A DNA stretch of 9,723 nucleotides from contig JAAZZY010000062.1 of assembly GCA_014239035.1 (NCBI GenBank), forward strand, positions 1 through 9,723. The letters are read 5' to 3'. The notes below the pieces were generated by a model that was given only the letters and a program-made list of their open reading frames with translations, searched no databases and was not told the DNA's origin. The translations under genes were made by a program, and so were the position numbers. Shown here in pieces: positions 6,905 through 9,723 of this stretch. Every line of letters starts with the position of its first letter. The first letter of the stretch is position 1. This stretch comes from Chlamydiia bacterium (GTDB lineage: Bacteria; Chlamydiota; Chlamydiia; Chlamydiales; JAAZZY01).

Positions 6905-7057
6905 ATAATATCCTCCCTAACTCTTTATGAGATAAGAGTTGGTAGGCTTGTTTTCAATCAAAGCCATTCGCTGCTCGAATCGAGCCGTTTTAACAATATT
7001 CTGCCTAGATTGGACGATGGCATGAGCTGTCTTAGGGAGAATTCTGGAATATTTATT
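6905..7057 (+). promoter_or_regulatory. Long structured 5' leader of rhlE
   Basis: This stretch of about 150 bases lies between the predicted transcription start and the ATG. It holds a hairpin AACTCTT/AAGAGTT (6919-6925 with 6934-6940), extendable by CCT/AGG (6912-6914 with 6944-6946). A second hairpin, GCTCG-AAT-CGAGC (6973-6985), is followed closely by TTTT. A long-range helix AATATTCT/GGAATATT (6995-7002 with 7046-7053, one G-U) would cover the weak SD GGAA at 7046-7049. Known: helicase and cold-shock mRNAs often have regulatory leaders. That these helices form and regulate here is inference. Confidence 0.4.
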
Positions 7058-8395
7058 ATGTTATTTAAAGATTTAGGCCTAGCGCCTGAGCTCGTTGATA
7101 CTGTCACCGAGCAAGGATACACTTCTCCCACTCCTATACAAAGCCAGGCGATTCCCGTTATCCTTAAAGGGAAGGATATCTTAGGTGGTGCTCAAACAGG
7201 TACTGGAAAAACAGCGGGCTTCACATTACCTATGCTACATCTCCTCAGTAGGAATGCTAAAAGTGATGGACCGCGTCCTGTGCGTGCGTTAATTCTTGTG
7301 CCAACACGAGAGCTTGCAGCTCAGGTTAATGAAAGTATCAGGACTTACGGAAAAAATTTGTCGCTAAAATCTGCTGTGATCTTTGGTGGAGTTAAGATTG
7401 AGCCACAGATTAGAATGCTTCGTCATGGTGTAGATCTCCTAGTGGCTACACCGGGCCGCTTGCTTGACCACGCCAATCAAAAGACTGTCGACCTCTCCTC
7501 AGTTAAAATATTGGTTTTAGATGAAGCTGATCGTATGCTTGATATGGGGTTTATCCATGATGTTCGAAGAATTCTGAAACTTTTACCTAAAAAACGTCAA
7601 AATCTACTCTTTTCAGCTACTTTCTCTACAAAAATAAAAAATCTTGCTGACAGCATACTAAATTCGCCCGTGCTGATTGAAGTTGCTCGTCGCAACACCC
7701 CGGCAGAACAAGTCGCACAAGTGATTTATAATGTAGATCGAGAGCGAAAAGCAGAGCTCTTATCACATCTAATTACATCACAAGACTGGCAACAGGTACT
7801 AGTGTTTACACGTACAAAACATGGTGCGAACCGCTTAGCCGAAAAACTTGATAAAGATGGAATCAAAGCAAGCGCGATGCATGGTAACAAGAGCCAAGCT
7901 GCACGTACTAAAGCTTTGGGGAATTTTAAAGATGGAAGCATTCGTGTTCTTGTTGCAACAGATATTGCAGCGCGAGGAATTGATATTGACCAGCTTCCAT
8001 ATGTAGTCAACTTCGAGCTCCCTAATGTCGCAGAAGACTACGTACACCGCATCGGACGAACAGCTCGTGCAGGCCGTGAAGGCGAAGCCGTATCTCTTGT
8101 GTGTGTGGATGAGGAGAAGCTTTTACTTGGCATTGAGCGCCTTATCAAGAAAGATCTCTCTAGAAAAGTGATTCCTGGCTTTGAACCCGACCCATCTATC
8201 AAACCAGAACCGATACGAAAACCTCGCGGCCCCCGGACTTTTGAGAAAACCAACAATAGTAAGCGTCAGCAGCCTCAACACTCAAAGAGGGCGTCAGGGA
8301 CAAGGAGAAATTTTAATTCATCCCAGAAATCAAAGCCTGGGAAACAAGAGAATCAAAAAAGTAGATCGAAAAGACAACGTTGGCAGTCAAAATAA
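7058..8395 (+). CDS. rhlE: RhlE-type DEAD-box ATP-dependent RNA helicase
   Basis: A 445-aa protein from ATG 7058. Known role: ATP-driven unwinding or remodelling of RNA, mainly in ribosome assembly and mRNA decay, in the cytoplasm. Seen: Q motif GYTSPTPIQ (20-28), motif I AQTGTGKT (45-52), PTRELA (82), TPGR (131), DEAD (155-158), SAT (186), VLVFTRTKHGANRLAEKL (247-264), ATDIAARGID (300) and HRIGRTAR (330-337); all are intact. The linker IPGFEPDPSIKPEPI (372-386) is the signature that separates RhlE from SrmB, DeaD and RhlB. The C-terminal tail (387-445) is Lys/Arg/Gln/Ser-rich, an RNA-binding tail typical of the family. Start: the family begins about six residues before the first GL, as here (MLFKDLGL). 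The in-frame GTG 6902 sits at the predicted transcription start and is unlikely; ATG 7022 remains possible. No terminator follows closely. Confidence 0.93.
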   Translation: MLFKDLGLAPELVDTVTEQGYTSPTPIQSQAIPVILKGKDILGGAQTGTGKTAGFTLPMLHLLSRNAKSDGPRPVRALILVPTRELAAQVNESIRTYGKNLSLKSAVIFGGVKIEPQIRMLRHGVDLLVATPGRLLDHANQKTVDLSSVKILVLDEADRMLDMGFIHDVRRILKLLPKKRQNLLFSATFSTKIKNLADSILNSPVLIEVARRNTPAEQVAQVIYNVDRERKAELLSHLITSQDWQQVLVFTRTKHGANRLAEKLDKDGIKASAMHGNKSQAARTKALGNFKDGSIRVLVATDIAARGIDIDQLPYVVNFELPNVAEDYVHRIGRTARAGREGEAVSLVCVDEEKLLLGIERLIKKDLSRKVIPGFEPDPSIKPEPIRKPRGPRTFEKTNNSKRQQPQHSKRASGTRRNFNSSQKSKPGKQENQKSRSKRQRWQSK

Positions 8396-8412
8396 GAACA
8401 ATCTTTAGATAA

Positions 8413-8631
8413 ATGACTTCTTTTAATGAGCTGGATCAGGCAAAGGATGATAAACCGGCAACAAATAAAAATTTTAATCACATGAATATAGGCCTGTCGA
8501 CAAACCGAACCTATGAAGTATCGAAAAAATCAAGTACGGAACTGTTGCTGGCAAAGCCTATTTCCCCTCTTAGCGCCCCTTCACGGCAAATATCTAGAGA
8601 AGGTAAAGACTTCGGGTCAAAAAGTGGCTAA
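8413..8631 (+). CDS. Doubtful small hypothetical protein, 72 aa
   Basis: A 72-codon frame starts 18 bases after the rhlE stop. The product is hydrophilic, rich in Ser, Lys and Asn, without motif, membrane segment or recognisable fold (for example SKKSSTELLLAKPISPLSAP in the middle). No Shine-Dalgarno site precedes the ATG. Its place behind rhlE without an intervening terminator would allow co-transcription. It may be a disordered small protein or simply an open frame in spacer DNA. Confidence 0.25.
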   Translation: MTSFNELDQAKDDKPATNKNFNHMNIGLSTNRTYEVSKKSSTELLLAKPISPLSAPSRQISREGKDFGSKSG

Positions 8632-8698
8632 AACCGACCCTAAACGCCCATAATCAATGCAATAAATTAATTTATATCAGTAATAATGTTTCTAATCG

Positions 8699-8728
8699 TT
8701 TACTTCAATATACTTTAGCAGGTAGAAT
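8699..8728 (+). promoter_or_regulatory. csp promoter
   Basis: TTTACT (8699-8704) and TAGAAT (8723-8728) are separated by 18 bases. Transcription would begin near 8733-8735, about 82 bases upstream of the cold-shock start codon. The same TTTAC-type -35 is seen for rhlE. Confidence 0.5.
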
Positions 8729-8732
8729 AGAT

Positions 8733-8799
8733 GTCTATGCTCAAGTGCGTAGACCCCGGGGGTATAAGAAAATATATCCGTGGGAATTTTTTTTACCCC
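8733..8799 (+). promoter_or_regulatory. Two-hairpin 5' leader of the cold-shock gene
   Basis: Hairpin 1: GTCTATGC (8733-8740) pairs with GCGTAGAC (8747-8754) around TCAAGT, eight pairs with one G-U, starting at the predicted 5' end of the mRNA. Hairpin 2: GGGGTA (8759-8764) pairs with TACCCC (8794-8799), extended after one mismatch by AAGAAA with TTTTTT (8766-8771 with 8787-8792, one G-U). It ends just before the purine-rich AGAGAG (8803-8808) used as SD. The CCCC at 8754-8757 next to GGGGG gives a local competing palindrome. Known: cspA-family mRNAs have temperature-responsive leaders. A regulatory role here is inferred. Confidence 0.45.
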
Positions 8800-8816
8800 A
8801 AAAGAGAGAAATCCAA

Positions 8817-9023
8817 ATGGCAAAATCCCAAGGTACAGTAAAGTTTTTCAACACACAAAAAGGTTTCGGATTCATCACACCTGATTCAGGTGGAAAGGAT
8901 CTATTTGTTCACCTCAATAGTCTTGAAGGAAACACACAAGGTTTAAGTGAAGGACAAAAAGTTGAGTATATCGAAGAAGAAGGACGTAAAGGTCCAGAAG
9001 CTAAAGAAGTTGAAGCTCTATAG
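8817..9023 (+). CDS. CspA-family cold-shock-domain protein, 68 aa
   Basis: Known role: a small cytoplasmic OB-fold protein that binds single-stranded RNA and DNA and melts mRNA secondary structure, often induced by cold or stress. Seen: MAKSQGTVKFFNTQKGFGFI at the start, with RNP1 KGFGFI (15-20), RNP2 LFVHL (29-33) and the closing GPEAKEV; full family length (65-70 aa). The start is ATG 8817, which matches the family N-terminus, with AGAGAG nine to fourteen bases upstream. An in-frame GTG at 8745 would add 24 residues unlike any CspA and lies inside the leader hairpin. It has its own promoter, a structured leader and a strong terminator, so it can be expressed alone; read-through from rhlE is also possible. 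Classical Chlamydia species are not known to me to carry a Csp, so its presence fits an environmental relative better. Confidence 0.93.
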   Translation: MAKSQGTVKFFNTQKGFGFITPDSGGKDLFVHLNSLEGNTQGLSEGQKVEYIEEEGRKGPEAKEVEAL

Positions 9024-9031
9024 AGTCTCAA

Positions 9032-9059
9032 GTTCAGACCCGATATTCGGTATTTGAAC
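9032..9059 (+). repeat. Interrupted hairpin directly after csp
   Basis: GTTCA (9032-9036) pairs with TGAAC (9055-9059), and inside it CCGA (9040-9043) pairs with TCGG (9047-9050) around TAT, with a GAC/TATT internal loop. It lies between the csp stop codon and the main terminator, where it could add 3' stability to the mRNA. Confidence 0.35.
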
Positions 9060-9066
9060 CGACAAA

Positions 9067-9105
9067 AAGAAAGCAGAACCATCCGGTTCTGCTTTCTTAT
9101 TTTTT
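9067..9105 (+). terminator. Strong Rho-independent terminator of csp
   Basis: AAGAAAGCAGAACC (9067-9080) pairs perfectly over 14 bases with GGTTCTGCTTTCTT (9085-9098), with the four-base loop ATCC and a T-run after one A. It begins 43 bases after the csp stop. The A-rich left flank makes it potentially bidirectional. Confidence 0.93.
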
Positions 9106-9314
9106 TGCTTTAGATTCACTAGAGTATATGGGAAGCAAATAGCTAATCAGGCTTTCGAAATTTAATATTTTTCACATATTCCTTTATTAAGGCTCTCCTG
9201 CTGGATCCTTTTTGCTGTTCCGATATTTTTCCCATTCTAGAGTTCAGGACAATTTCATAAATGAAAAATCTTCTATGAAATCACAATTTGCAAGAGAAAA
9301 AACATCTTAAAAGG
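9106..9314. other. Spacer between csp terminator and the last gene
   Basis: Between the csp terminator and the next promoter I see no convincing gene. A minus-strand frame stays open for 46 codons (9280 to the TAG at 9145-9143) and includes an ATG at 9235 giving a basic 30-residue peptide (MGKISEQQKGSSRRALIKEY...). It has no SD and no recognisable family, so a gene remnant or chance is more likely. An inverted-repeat cluster lies at 9252-9281. Confidence 0.4.
9252..9281. repeat. Clustered ATGAAA inverted repeats upstream of the last gene
   Basis: ATTTCATA (9252-9259) and TATGAAAT (9274-9281) are perfect 8-bp inverted copies. Between them ATGAAA (9261-9266) also pairs with TTTCAT (9253-9258). 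Three half-sites sit 34-63 bases upstream of the -35 at 9315, a typical place for a regulator-binding site. Confidence 0.35.
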
Positions 9315-9343
9315 TTGACAAACAATTATTTATTCTTTAAAAT
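9315..9343 (+). promoter_or_regulatory. Near-consensus promoter of the last gene
   Basis: TTGACA (9315-9320, perfect) and TAAAAT (9338-9343, 5 of 6) are separated by exactly 17 bases, predicting a start near 9350 and a leader of about 29 bases. It is the best promoter in the window. Confidence 0.75.
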
Positions 9344-9378
9344 AACTATAGGTAGCAAATCAAAAAAGGAATCAAAGT

Positions 9379-9723
9379 ATGTCTATTGTTCATCTAGCAT
9401 CAACTTCATTAGAAGAGGTACAGGCTTTAAAATTATATACCGAAAATGCAGGCGGCCAGGCCTTACATAATATTCATGGTTACCGGATGGGGCTGCGGCA
9501 GCCTAGAGAACATGTTGCAGGAGATTTAGTAGGTTTTGGAAAAGGCTTTACTCCTGTTGGTGGAAAATTTCTGGAAACAGAAGTTGAACTTAAGGTTGGT
9601 CAAACAACCACTAAAGTTAACCAGGCGACCTTACACCTTTTCGATGAAAATCGCTTGGATAAAGTACAATATACGCAACTTAAGAGAAATAGAGCCCTTG
9701 CAGACGTCATGGAAAAGGATATA
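9379..9723 (+). CDS. Unknown protein, N-terminal 115 residues (runs off the right edge)
   Basis: Not recognised. Seen: ATG 9379 is preceded by AAGGA (9366-9370) at 8 bases, with in-frame TAG at 9349-9351, so the start is firm. The frame stays open to the window end (115 codons). The product begins MSIVHLASTSLEEVQALKLY and shows no signal peptide or membrane segment in this part. A Gly-rich stretch (GDLVGFGKGFTPVGGKF, 48-64) is followed by alternating polar/hydrophobic segments suggesting beta strands, and then a Lys/Arg-rich portion (LKRNRALADVMEKD). Its strong promoter and SD suggest good expression, and the inverted repeats upstream suggest regulation. A cytoplasmic or secreted (non-Sec) protein is possible. 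The fragment is too short to assign a function. Confidence 0.8.
   Translation, partial: MSIVHLASTSLEEVQALKLYTENAGGQALHNIHGYRMGLRQPREHVAGDLVGFGKGFTPVGGKFLETEVELKVGQTTTKVNQATLHLFDENRLDKVQYTQLKRNRALADVMEKDI

Larger units (their letters stand above)
8396..8816 (+). other. Gene-poor rhlE-csp spacer
   Basis: About 420 bases without a confident gene. They hold the doubtful 72-codon ORF and a 5-bp hairpin GGGTC/GACCC (8614-8618 with 8636-8640) lacking a U-tract. Further on are a perfect 14-bp AT palindrome (8662-8675, ATAAATTAATTTAT) just upstream of the csp promoter, the promoter itself and the csp leader. No terminator for rhlE is visible here. Confidence 0.5.

Noticed and set aside
6902..7057. 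In-frame GTG extension adding 52 residues to RhlE
   Set aside because: The GTG lies at the predicted transcription start, the added residues do not resemble the family, and the ATG at 7058 matches the usual RhlE N-terminus.
7726..8256. Minus-strand open frames opposite rhlE
   Set aside because: They lie wholly within a well-conserved helicase gene, have biased compositions typical of antisense shadows, and lack start signals.
8614..8640. GGGTC/GACCC hairpin as an rhlE terminator
   Set aside because: The 17-base interior is mostly unpaired and no T-run follows.
8745..8816. In-frame GTG extension adding 24 residues to the cold-shock protein
   Set aside because: It sits within the leader hairpins and gives a sequence unlike CspA; ATG 8817 gives the standard family length and start.
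9288..9470. 60-codon plus-strand frame covering the last promoter
   Set aside because: It runs across the promoter and out of frame with the gene at 9379, which has a proper SD.
1..9723. CRISPR array, tRNA/rRNA genes, insertion sequences or integration sites
   Set aside because: No regularly spaced repeats, no recognisable RNA gene signatures and no transposase or terminal repeats were seen by eye.

Overview
The window looks like a chromosomal segment of an intracellular, probably Chlamydiota-like bacterium (an environmental chlamydia of the Simkania/Parachlamydia kind is my best guess). Three things point this way. The AT-rich coding DNA is the first. The second is the start of an isoleucyl-tRNA synthetase of the eukaryote-like type (GPPFATGLPHYGH) used by chlamydiae and some other intracellular bacteria. 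The third is a large cytoplasmic-type protein with helical repeats and two C-terminal hydrophobic segments, resembling secreted or inclusion-membrane proteins. The assignment is inference, because no rRNA or marker gene is present.

Layout. 1-250 (minus) is the 5' end of ileS. It is divergent from a 714-aa unknown protein (448-2592, plus) that ends in a strong terminator. A small orphan nucleotidyltransferase-fold protein (2700-3119, plus) follows, preceded by an overlapping hydrophobic 30-codon reading frame. Convergent to it is the most unusual gene of the window (3167-6679, minus). This is a 1170-aa, N-terminally anchored fusion of an FAD-linked oxidase, a class I methyltransferase-like domain and an unrecognised C-terminal region. 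Divergent from that gene is an RhlE-type DEAD-box RNA helicase (7058-8395, plus). After a gene-poor stretch with one doubtful small ORF comes a CspA-family cold-shock protein (8817-9023, plus) with a near-perfect hairpin terminator. The window ends in the first 115 codons of an unrecognised gene (9379 onward, plus) driven by a nearly consensus promoter.

Functional reading. rhlE and csp form a plausible RNA-remodelling (cold or stress) pair. Both have sigma70-like promoters placed well upstream of the translation start, giving leaders of about 150 and 80 nt that can fold into hairpins. No terminator with a U-tract is visible between them, so rhlE transcripts may run through to the csp terminator. 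The other genes appear to be single transcription units. No RNA genes, insertion sequences, CRISPR arrays or attachment sites were found. The most likely source of something new is the FAD/methyltransferase fusion and, second, the repeat-containing 714-aa protein.
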